Shown here piece after piece: positions 1 through 5,734 of a stretch of 6,379 bases of DNA. Each line of letters begins with the position of its first letter. Position 1 is the first letter of the stretch. The translations under genes were made by a program, and so were the position numbers. A model generated the notes under the pieces. The model saw nothing but the letters and a program-made list of their open reading frames with translations. It had not been told where the DNA came from and ran no database searches. The stretch covers positions 1-6,379 of the forward strand of contig CABVRQ010000101.1 in assembly GCA_902500695.1 (NCBI GenBank), written 5' to 3'. This DNA comes from an uncultured Nitrospira sp. (GTDB taxonomy: Bacteria > Nitrospirota > Nitrospiria > Nitrospirales > UBA8639).

Positions 1-2
1 TG

Positions 3-77
3 GGTCAGCCCGGGCCCGCCATGCATTCATCAACCGTCATGACGAAACCTCTCACGACAATAAAGGAGCCGGTATGA
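3..77 (+). CDS. Possible 3' end of an upstream gene (partial)
   Basis: This frame is open from the window edge and stops at TGA 75-77, overlapping the ATG of the next gene as ATGA. That overlap is typical of translationally coupled genes in one operon. Only about 24 codons are visible, ending in the residues TIKEPV, and no domain can be recognised. In other genomes, sortase-target pairs of this kind can sit beside regulatory or OmpA-like genes, but nothing here identifies the product. A second frame also reaches the edge and stops at 40-42, so the upstream gene could end there instead. The ATGA overlap is the only support for this choice. Confidence 0.4.
   Translation, partial: GQPGPAMHSSTVMTKPLTTIKEPV
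63..68 (+). promoter_or_regulatory. Ribosome binding site of the VIT/VWA sortase target
   Basis: AAGGAG lies five bases before the ATG at 74. It decides the start, because the same frame stays open upstream to the window edge. The residues that follow this ATG also form a good signal peptide. Confidence 0.8.
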
Positions 78-2188
78 ATTACTGGAAGCAACTTCTTCTG
101 CCTCTCGCGTTTTGGCTCACCGGCAGTGTGGTGGATTGCCTTGGCCTTTCTCCCGTGTCAGCTCAACCACTGGAACCTGAAATCGCGGCCCCCTCTCACA
201 AGACCGGACCGGACATTCACCCGGGCTTGACGATTCGCCCCATGTCCGGGGGACCAATTCTCCCCGCCCCCACCGTCTCCACCAACGTCACCACGACCAT
301 CAGCGGGCTGATCGTGCGCACCACCGTCTCGCAAACCTTTCACAATCCCAGTGCCGAATGGGCCGAGGGCATCTATATCTTTCCGTTACCCGAACAAGCG
401 GCCGTCGATCACCTGCGCATGCGGATCGGCGAACGGGTGATTGAAGGGATCATTCAAGAACGGGCCGAAGCCAAAAAAACGTTTGAACAGGCCAAGCGCA
501 AGGGACAGCGCGCCAGTTTACTCGAACAGGAACGAACCAATGTGTTTACGGCGTCGGTGGCAAATCTCGCACCGGGAGAACCCATCATCGTGGAGATTGA
601 ATATCAGGATACGGTCCGGTACGACCAGGGCCGGTTTTCTCTCCGGTTTCCGATGGTGGTCGGGCCACGCTATATCCCTGGGACTCCTCTTTCTGTAAGC
701 GAATCCCAACCACACAAAACTGGCGCGGGGTGGGCCGTCAACACCGATCAGGTTCCCGATGCGTCACGGATCACGCCGCCGGTGCAACATCCTGACCAAG
801 GTCTCATCAATCCCCTCACGCTGCAGATCGATCTGGCACCCGGCTTTCTGCTTGATCGGGTAGAGTCGCCCACTCACCCCATTCATGTTGAAACCAATTC
901 CAATGGACGCACGCACATTACGTTGACCGACCGTTCCACGTTTGCGGATCGAGACTTCGAATTGGCCTGGACCCCGCAACCCTCCCATGAAGCCCAAACA
1001 CAACTATTTCTTGAAGCACAGGATGGCGACACCTACGGCATGCTGTTTTTCCTTCCGCCACAACTCATCGAGGCAGGGCAGGATGAGATGACCCGCGAAG
1101 TTATCTTTGTCATCGATACCTCCGGGTCCATGGCCGGGGCTTCCCTCGTTCAAGCAAAAGCCGCGCTTACCTTAGCCGTGTCACGGCTGACTCCCAACGA
1201 CCGCTTCAACATCATTCAATTTAATTCCATCACGAAACAATTATTTCCGCAGGCCCTGGCGGTGGATCCCCGTTCGATTCAACGCGCACTCTCGTATGTG
1301 AAAGGCCTTCAAGCCGATGGAGGCACGGAAATGCTTCCGGCGGTTGTCCAAGCACTGGCTCATCAAGAAGACGAGGCTGCTCTCCGGCAGGTCATTTTTA
1401 TCACCGACGGGCTGATCGGCAATGAGGAGGAATTATTCGAGACCCTTCACCGGCTGCTCCGCCGGACTCGCTTCTTTCCCGTCGGCATCGGCTCTGCCCC
1501 CAACGGGCATTTCATGCGCAAGGCGGCTCAACACGGTCGGGGCACCTTTACCTACATCGGCACCGCTCAGGAGGTGCAGGATAAGATGCATCGTCTATTT
1601 GTGAAACTCGAACAACCCGCGTTCCTGGATTTGGCCTTTCAGGTTCCGGACGGAGTGGAGTGGGATTTCCTCCCAACCCCGCTTCCGGATGTCTATGCCG
1701 GCGAACCGCTCATGGTGGCATTCCGAACGGCGACTCCTCCGGAACACCTCACCATTTCCGGCACGCACGGACCGGAGCCATGGAAGACAGTTCTACCGTT
1801 CACGTCCGGACTTGCCCGCTCAGGCATCGCGGTGCATTGGGCCAGACAAAAAATTTCACAGCTCATGGACCAGCACACTCAATCTTTTCAATCTGACCAA
1901 CCTGCCCGGGAAGGCGAGCTGCGACAGGCCGTCATCGACGTGGCTCTCCGTCACCATCTCGTGAGCAAGTACACAAGTCTGGTGGCCGTAGAAACGGTCC
2001 CCGCCCGCCCCGAACACCAACCGCTCCAATCCCATGCCATGAAGACCAATCTTCCGCATGGCATGCAATACGAGGCCATATTCGGCTGGCCACAAACGGC
2101 CACACCGTCCACGCTCTATTTGCTGTTAGGAATCTTCACACTCTGGATGGGATGGTTCTGGACGCGACCACAGGCCGCACGACCGTGA
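74..2188 (+). CDS. Sortase-anchored VIT/VWA domain protein (marine proteobacterial sortase target type)
   Basis: Seen: residues 1-30 form a Sec signal peptide with likely cleavage after VSA30. A VIT domain spans about 60-190, with the typical FHNPS and IYIFPLPE stretches. A von Willebrand A domain spans about 340-510 and has a complete MIDAS: DTSGSM 348-353, Thr418 in GGTEM, and Asp445 in ITDG. The family-typical VSKYTSLVAVE lies at 630-640. The C-terminus is WPQTA (672-676), a hydrophobic helix at about 680-696, and a short tail with Arg698 and Arg703. Known: this layout matches the dedicated target of class GN sortases (TIGR03788-like), and the VWA MIDAS binds a divalent metal in protein-protein contacts. 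Inferred: the protein is exported and then cleaved at the C-terminal motif by the sortase encoded next. Its ligand is unknown. The sorting motif begins with Trp instead of the Leu of classical LPxTG. The strong ribosome site and the ATGA overlap fix the start. Confidence 0.93.
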   Translation: MNYWKQLLLPLAFWLTGSVVDCLGLSPVSAQPLEPEIAAPSHKTGPDIHPGLTIRPMSGGPILPAPTVSTNVTTTISGLIVRTTVSQTFHNPSAEWAEGIYIFPLPEQAAVDHLRMRIGERVIEGIIQERAEAKKTFEQAKRKGQRASLLEQERTNVFTASVANLAPGEPIIVEIEYQDTVRYDQGRFSLRFPMVVGPRYIPGTPLSVSESQPHKTGAGWAVNTDQVPDASRITPPVQHPDQGLINPLTLQIDLAPGFLLDRVESPTHPIHVETNSNGRTHITLTDRSTFADRDFELAWTPQPSHEAQTQLFLEAQDGDTYGMLFFLPPQLIEAGQDEMTREVIFVIDTSGSMAGASLVQAKAALTLAVSRLTPNDRFNIIQFNSITKQLFPQALAVDPRSIQRALSYVKGLQADGGTEMLPAVVQALAHQEDEAALRQVIFITDGLIGNEEELFETLHRLLRRTRFFPVGIGSAPNGHFMRKAAQHGRGTFTYIGTAQEVQDKMHRLFVKLEQPAFLDLAFQVPDGVEWDFLPTPLPDVYAGEPLMVAFRTATPPEHLTISGTHGPEPWKTVLPFTSGLARSGIAVHWARQKISQLMDQHTQSFQSDQPAREGELRQAVIDVALRHHLVSKYTSLVAVETVPARPEHQPLQSHAMKTNLPHGMQYEAIFGWPQTATPSTLYLLLGIFTLWMGWFWTRPQAARP
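2087..2185 (+). other. C-terminal sorting signal of the target protein (WPQTA, helix, tail)
   Basis: Codons 672-704 encode the tripartite signal. WPQTA is followed by a Thr-Pro-Ser linker, about 17 hydrophobic residues with four aromatic Trp/Phe near the end, and a tail with two arginines. This is the segment a sortase would recognise, with cleavage expected between Thr675 and Ala676 by analogy with LPxT|G. The cleavage site is inferred from the family. The 3' end of this coding segment runs into the sortase start. Confidence 0.7.
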
Positions 2189-2796
2189 GAACCCTTAGGC
2201 GTCGAGTCTTGGCAGGCCTGTTGTTGATCTTGGGAAGCTGGTTGATCGGACAGGGACTGTGGATTCCAGTGAAAGCCATTGCCGCCCAATGGCTCCTGCA
2301 GCAGGCGTGGAATCAATCATTAAAAACACAACAGCCTGCCAAGCCCTGGCCATGGGCAGACACCTGGCCCGTTGGACGATTGCTTGTTCCGCAACACGGC
2401 ATCGACCAGATCATCCTGGCCGATGCCAGCGGGCGATCGCTAGCCTTCGGACCAGGACAGCTTTCCGAAAGTGTGAAGCCTGGGGAACCTGGCAACATCG
2501 TATTGAGCGGGCATCGCGATACCCACTTTCAGTTCTTACAACATCTTCAGCAAAACGATCTCATCTATTTGGAATGGCCCACTGGACATCAAACATCCTA
2601 TAGGGTTCAGGCACTCACCGTGGTGGATAGCCGACAGACCCGTCTTACCTATCATGACGATGTGGAAGCCTTGATACTGACAACCTGCTTTCCCTTTGAT
2701 GCCCTCCTCCCCGGAGGCCCACTGCGTTATGTAGTCACGGCATATCAGATGACTTCAGAAGGCCTATCGGCGGTAGGAATAGGAAAAGCCCCATGA
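2185..2796 (+). CDS. Class GN sortase
   Basis: A cysteine transpeptidase, membrane-anchored by its N-terminus and acting on the periplasmic side, that should process the target encoded just upstream. Numbered from the GTG at 2185 (203 residues): Arg-rich start RTLRRR, one membrane helix at about 8-29, then the motif KPWPWADTWPVGRL that I know as characteristic of class GN sortases. The catalytic triad is His110 in LSGHRDTHF, Cys168 in LTTC, and Arg181 in GGPLRYVV. Start choice: GTG 2185 overlaps the target's stop as GTGA and gives the usual short N-terminus. An in-frame ATG at 2152 would add 11 residues and a 37-base overlap, and neither start has a good ribosome site, which fits translational coupling. 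The length is normal and all three catalytic residues are present, so the enzyme should be active. The acceptor to which it joins the target is unknown. Confidence 0.93.
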   Translation: MRTLRRRVLAGLLLILGSWLIGQGLWIPVKAIAAQWLLQQAWNQSLKTQQPAKPWPWADTWPVGRLLVPQHGIDQIILADASGRSLAFGPGQLSESVKPGEPGNIVLSGHRDTHFQFLQHLQQNDLIYLEWPTGHQTSYRVQALTVVDSRQTRLTYHDDVEALILTTCFPFDALLPGGPLRYVVTAYQMTSEGLSAVGIGKAP

Positions 2797-3023
2797 CATG
2801 GTATTTGAGTGGTCTTCTCCTGATTTTACGGACACAAGCAAGCGTCCGGGTCTTTGTAGAACCGGCCGTTTGAACGACCACCACACTCCAACTCTGCTCG
2901 GTCACGGGCGGGCGTGGCGCGCATACTGATCGGCCAGCGTCGCCACTGAACACATGGCGGATCGCGAGCTGCTGTCGATCGATTACCACCCAGGCCAGGG
3001 CTGTCCACTACACCTGGGGCGAT
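2797..3023. other. Convergent intergenic region with no recognised gene
   Basis: These 227 bases separate the sortase and the convergently oriented VOC gene. Two reverse-strand frames are open across part of it (2735-2989 and 2826-3008), but they overlap each other, one runs into the sortase gene, and neither gives a recognisable protein. No hairpin followed by a T-run is seen on either strand, although a bidirectional terminator would be expected here. The high-GC centre (about 2860-3010) could be the remains of a gene. I cannot name it. Confidence 0.5.
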
Positions 3024-3449
3024 TCACTTGGTAAAAAGTTGGCCGATGTCCTTGAATGCCTTGAACTCTAGAGCGTTGCCACAGGGGTCGAGCAGGAACA
3101 TGGTGCCCTGTTCGCCGACCTGGTCTTTGAATCGGACGTAGGGCTCAATCACAAACTTGGCGCCAAACGACTTCAGACGCTCGGCCAGTGCTTCCCATTG
3201 CGACCATTCGAGCACAATCCCGAAGTGTGGAACCGGCACATCATGTCCATCAACCAAATTGATGTGCGGGTGATTCTGGGAGGCCGTCCTGGGGTGTTCG
3301 TGGATCACCAACTGGTGACCGTAGAAATTGAAGTCAACCCATTGGGTACTGGAGCGACCTTCTTCCAATCCAAACACTTCACCATAGAAACGCCGGGCTG
3401 CAGGGAGGTCGTAAACGGGGATTGCAAGGTGGAAGGGAGAGAGACTCAT
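3024..3449 (-). CDS. VOC-family protein, predicted extradiol-dioxygenase-like (COG3565 type)
   Basis: A 141-residue protein of the vicinal oxygen chelate (glyoxalase/bleomycin resistance/dioxygenase) fold. Two repeated modules are visible: an N-terminal one opening with SPFHLAIPVYD and containing ARRFYGEVFG, and a C-terminal one opening with VPHFGIVLE and closing with LDPCGNALEFKAF. His7, His75 and Glu128 sit at the positions that usually bind the metal in this fold, and His45 may also take part. The sequence resembles the small stand-alone proteins grouped as predicted extradiol dioxygenases (COG3565). Their substrate is not established, so no reaction is assigned. GGAG (reverse complement of 3456-3459) lies six bases before the ATG and supports the start. 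The gene lies 132 bases after the ABM-domain gene on the same strand. That gap holds nothing I recognise. Confidence 0.88.
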   Translation of the reverse strand: MSLSPFHLAIPVYDLPAARRFYGEVFGLEEGRSSTQWVDFNFYGHQLVIHEHPRTASQNHPHINLVDGHDVPVPHFGIVLEWSQWEALAERLKSFGAKFVIEPYVRFKDQVGEQGTMFLLDPCGNALEFKAFKDIGQLFTK

Positions 3450-3581
3450 CGGGGACTCCGATTGGTTTTATGGTCAACGAATGGGGACGATGCTAACAGA
3501 CCATGTCTGCCGTGCTTTCCCCGGCTTCATGGTTTTTCCTGAATCCTTCTAACTGCCGGCTTGGTCCTGATAACGCTTGAA

Positions 3582-3878
3582 TTAGTACTCGAAAGCGACG
3601 CTATAGAGAGCAGGGACCATTTCAGCGCCCATGTGCTCTAACTTCGACTTCATGGGCGCCGCGCTCTTTTCATACGCTTTCCAGTAAAGGTCTTCGTTTT
3701 CCCATATCGCGATATTAATGAAGTTGAATTTGCTCTCTGGCTTGATACTTTTATGAAACTTTCCGCTAATGAACCCCTGTTGCTTCGTGATATTGTGCTT
3801 CACGTCTTCCCACCACTTTACAAATTCATCTTCTTTGCCATTCGGGACTGAAAACACATTAATTAAGGTTACTGGCAT
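3582..3878 (-). CDS. ABM (antibiotic biosynthesis monooxygenase) domain protein
   Basis: A 98-residue single-domain protein of the dimeric alpha/beta-barrel type. Seen: the opening strand TLINVFSVPNGKEDEF, the helix FVKWWEDVKHNITKQQGF, the strand GKFHKSI, then FNFINIAIWENEDLYWKAYEKS, and a final strand LYSVAFEY. This order and spacing match the ABM family. Members include quinol monooxygenases and heme-degrading enzymes, but many are uncharacterised, and nothing in the sequence tells which reaction, if any, this one carries out. The start is well supported: GGAGGT (reverse complement of 3884-3889) lies five bases before the ATG. The gene has lower GC (about 42% in one counted line) than the VOC gene next to it. 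Its 5' leader carries an imperfect tandem repeat that could be an operator. Confidence 0.88.
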   Translation of the reverse strand: MPVTLINVFSVPNGKEDEFVKWWEDVKHNITKQQGFISGKFHKSIKPESKFNFINIAIWENEDLYWKAYEKSAAPMKSKLEHMGAEMVPALYSVAFEY

Positions 3879-3933
3879 GGCGCACCTCCCGATCTTTACG
3901 AGTGGATGACCTACGTTGTAAAGGATTTAATCG

Positions 3934-3981
3934 GGTAAAGTACCATCTATTTCGGTCATGGTAAACTTCCCTATTTCCGTC
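3934..3981. repeat. Imperfect tandem repeat upstream of the ABM-domain gene
   Basis: Two copies, 3934-3957 (24 bases) and 3960-3981 (22 bases), share GGTAAA, then CTATTT, then GTC in the same order, with a period of 26 bases. They lie 56-103 bases before the ABM gene start, in otherwise non-coding DNA. Repeated sites at this distance could bind a regulator, but that is inferred from position alone. Confidence 0.45.
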
Positions 3982-4054
3982 AACCTGAACAGACCGATGA
4001 GTTGAAGGCGCTGGGTGCAACCCCATCCTCGAAACCCTGGTCGCAATCAACTCG

Positions 4055-4288
4055 TCAAACAGGGAACTCGAACAGTCCGGTGATTCCGGTCGTGAAGTTT
4101 TCTTTCAGAATCGGTATGGCTTCTTCTACGTTCACGTCTTTCTGGAGCACATGAGCGACCGACCGCATTTTATAGGTCTTGGGCTGCACAACGGGAACCT
4201 GTGGGCCTTTTTCCCATTCCGTGACTAAGACATCCGCCACACAGAGAGAGGTGGGGCCTTCAGGCTTCGGCGGGGGTTGCTCCAACAC
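4055..4288 (-). CDS. Small protein of unknown function, start uncertain
   Basis: A 77-residue frame from GTG 4286-4288, with no family I recognise. It has a Pro-rich beginning (EQPPPKPEGP), a middle stretch VTEWEKGPQVPVVQPKTYKM, and a C-terminal half containing VAHVLQKDVNVEEAIPILKEN. That last stretch has a faint look of a CBS-domain half (strand, then 'D-V-V-E-A-I' helix), though it is too short and divergent to call. No signal peptide or membrane helix is seen. The GTG has no well-placed ribosome site. Eleven bases upstream, ATG 4297-4299 has an ideal one (AAGGGG six bases before it) but reads in another frame and stops after 24 codons. One extra base in the G5/C5 tract at 4272-4276 would join them, so a frameshift or sequencing error is possible. 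It lies 176 bases before the ABM gene, and coupling is unproven. Confidence 0.5.
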   Translation of the reverse strand: MLEQPPPKPEGPTSLCVADVLVTEWEKGPQVPVVQPKTYKMRSVAHVLQKDVNVEEAIPILKENFTTGITGLFEFPV

Positions 4289-4305
4289 ACCTTCAACATT
4301 TGTTA

Positions 4306-4311
4306 CCCCTT
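4306..4311 (-). promoter_or_regulatory. Ribosome-binding-like AAGGGG ahead of an out-of-frame ATG
   Basis: On the minus strand, AAGGGG is followed six bases later by the ATG at 4297-4299. This is the best start signal near the small unknown gene, yet it reads in a different frame. That conflict is the reason to suspect a frameshift in the following C-tract. Confidence 0.4.
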
Positions 4312-4353
4312 GATGTATTTTTTTAACATCCTACTCCTACTAACCCATTGAGA

Positions 4354-4368
4354 CCTGAACCTTTCAGG
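4354..4368. other. Short perfect hairpin between the desaturase and the small gene
   Basis: CCTGAA and TTCAGG form a six-pair stem with a three-base loop, 17-31 bases past the desaturase stop. No T-run follows it on the minus strand, so it is not a standard intrinsic terminator. It might protect or attenuate the message. The role is unknown. Confidence 0.3.
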
Positions 4369-4384
4369 AAGAGGAGTTAGCTGT

Positions 4385-5569
4385 TTACGGCACAGGATGA
4401 ACACCAAAGCGGGCGGGCTCACTCAACGCTTTCAATGTGCGAAAGTGACTCTTCAGCGCGGAAATATAGGTGGGGCAATCATGATAGGGGATGTGGAACT
4501 CTGCGGCAGTTCGTATGAGGATTTTGCTGATCTCCGGATAATGCGTGTGACTCACTTTAGGAAAAAGATGATGTTCGATCTGGTAATTCAGGCATCCCGA
4601 AAACCACGTGAGCCACTTATTCTTTCTTCCAAAATTTACCGTTGTGGCAAGCTGGAGGACTGCCCATTCGGATTCGAAGTCAGGCGGTTGCTCTCCCCGC
4701 GGTTCCGGATACGAGGATTCTTCCATGATATGAGCCAGATTGAAGATCAAGGTCACACTGAGACCGAGCGTGAGGTGGAAAATCACCAGACCTACAACAC
4801 ATTTCCAGAACGGCTGAAAAAGGAAAGGCGTGACGATGAAGACGGAAAAATACACCGCTTTAAGAGTCCAAAATTCAATTTCATCCTTCCTCGACATTGA
4901 TGGATACTTCTGAAATTGATTAATCCTCATCGTGAAATAGTGAACAAAATCTTTAATGAAGATCCATTCGATCGTGGACAACGCATAGAGGAACCAGCAA
5001 TAGATATGCTGATTCTTGAATTTTTTTTCCCAAGCCTGCCGGGGACTCATCCGCAAGGCCCCTCTTGTCTCCAAGTCATCATCCCATTCCAGGATATTCG
5101 TATAACTGTGGTGCAGAACATTGTGCTTATGCCGCCAGAAGTACCGACTGACGCCTAACATGGCGCAGGAACTCCGTGCAAGGAACAGGTTTACTTTGGG
5201 GTTCGCCGAAAAAGAATTATGGATCGAGTCATGGAAAATGTTGAATCCGACCCCACAAGCGGCAAAGGCAGTTGATAGGCAAAGAAGCAGCTGAAATGCA
5301 GAGTTTGAGCTGGCCAACAGCATGCCAAACGAGACAAAGAACCAGATAAGAACGATTGCTGATTTCAGGTACAGGCGACGATCGTCACGGCGATTCCTGC
5401 CCGCGAAATGCTCATCAACACGGGCACGGAGAACGCGAATAAAATTACCACGACCCTTGTCGGGAATCTTAGTCGTCTTGTCTATGGCGATCACTAGGGT
5501 TTGGCCTCTTGACTTTAACTTTGAGAAGCCGCTCGAACCTTCAATAGAACCCTTTTGGCTTAATATCAT
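4385..5569 (-). CDS. Membrane fatty acid (acyl) desaturase, FADS family
   Basis: A di-iron, oxygen-dependent acyl desaturase in the inner membrane that would place a cis double bond in acyl chains. Numbered from ATG 5569 (394 residues): histidine boxes HDSIH (113-117), HKHNVLHH (147-154) and QIEHH (330-334), plus His280 in LAHIMEE. Hydrophobic segments lie at about 70-88 and 92-110, and further ones at about 235-280. The third box begins with Gln as in front-end (delta-5/delta-6-like) desaturases, yet no cytochrome b5 domain is fused, so electrons must come from a separate donor. Regiospecificity cannot be read from the sequence. Start choice: AGGGA lies five bases before ATG 5567-5569. An in-frame GTG at 5602 would give 405 residues but lacks a site, and an internal GTG is also possible. 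GC is about 43-45% in counted lines, lower than the sortase block. It follows the radical SAM gene after about 165 bases. Confidence 0.9.
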   Translation of the reverse strand: MILSQKGSIEGSSGFSKLKSRGQTLVIAIDKTTKIPDKGRGNFIRVLRARVDEHFAGRNRRDDRRLYLKSAIVLIWFFVSFGMLLASSNSAFQLLLCLSTAFAACGVGFNIFHDSIHNSFSANPKVNLFLARSSCAMLGVSRYFWRHKHNVLHHSYTNILEWDDDLETRGALRMSPRQAWEKKFKNQHIYCWFLYALSTIEWIFIKDFVHYFTMRINQFQKYPSMSRKDEIEFWTLKAVYFSVFIVTPFLFQPFWKCVVGLVIFHLTLGLSVTLIFNLAHIMEESSYPEPRGEQPPDFESEWAVLQLATTVNFGRKNKWLTWFSGCLNYQIEHHLFPKVSHTHYPEISKILIRTAAEFHIPYHDCPTYISALKSHFRTLKALSEPARFGVHPVP

Positions 5570-5574
5570 GAACT

Positions 5575-5579
5575 TCCCT
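5575..5579 (-). promoter_or_regulatory. Ribosome binding site that favours the 5569 start of the desaturase
   Basis: On the minus strand AGGGA sits five bases before ATG 5567-5569. The GTG at 5602 has nothing comparable, so the shorter reading is preferred. Confidence 0.5.
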
Positions 5580-5602
5580 GATATATTTAATGGAGAATCC
5601 AC

Positions 5603-5630
5603 AAACCATTCTTACTTAACAGTATGGTTT
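5603..5630. repeat. Inverted repeat upstream of the desaturase, possible operator
   Basis: AAACCAT (5603-5609) and ATGGTTT (5624-5630) are perfect seven-base inverted arms with a 14-base spacer. Arm centres are 21 bases apart, about two helical turns. A third ATGGTT lies at 5643-5648. The site is 34-61 bases before the preferred desaturase start, where a dimeric regulator could control it. No clear promoter boxes are seen nearby, so function is inferred from symmetry and position only. Confidence 0.3.
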
Positions 5631-5734
5631 CAATTTTCACGGATGGTTAAGGTTGGCGATCTATTGGTCAGCTGAAGGGGAGCGAGAAATCAAACTCAGC
5701 CTGAGGAATGCGACCATGCAGTCCCGCCTTCTTC

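Noticed and set aside
74..145. Lipoprotein signal in the target protein (Cys22 near the N-terminus)
   Set aside because: The residues before Cys22 are VVD, which do not fit a lipobox; the VSA30 cleavage site suits an ordinary signal peptide better.
2829..2848. CGGAC/GTCCG hairpin as the sortase terminator
   Set aside because: Only five pairs with a ten-base loop, and no T-run follows, so it does not support termination.
2735..3008. Two reverse-strand frames in the convergent gap
   Set aside because: They overlap each other in different frames, one runs into the sortase gene, no ribosome site was found, and nothing in either translation resembles a known family.
3859..4050. A 63-codon minus-strand frame overlapping the ABM gene start
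   Set aside because: It overlaps the well-supported start and ribosome site of the ABM gene, covers the tandem repeat, and its protein is rich in Arg and His without any domain.
4312..4330. GATGT/ACATC inverted repeat around a run of seven T
   Set aside because: The T-run is in the loop, not after the stem, and the stem has five weak pairs, so it is neither a terminator nor a convincing binding site.
4397..4900. A 167-codon plus-strand frame opposite the desaturase
   Set aside because: It lies entirely antisense to a clear desaturase gene with all histidine boxes, and its translation is low-complexity in charged residues with no recognisable domain. It is a shadow frame.
5603..5660. Promoter boxes for the desaturase on the minus strand (TTGAAA, TTAACC with CATACT)
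   Set aside because: The combinations either have wrong spacing (13 bases) or match only four of six bases in each box, which is expected by chance in AT-rich DNA.
5695..5705. CTCAG/CTGAG hairpin as terminator of the radical SAM gene
   Set aside because: The stem can form only about four pairs around a three-base loop, and the following TTTGATTT is interrupted; too weak to call.
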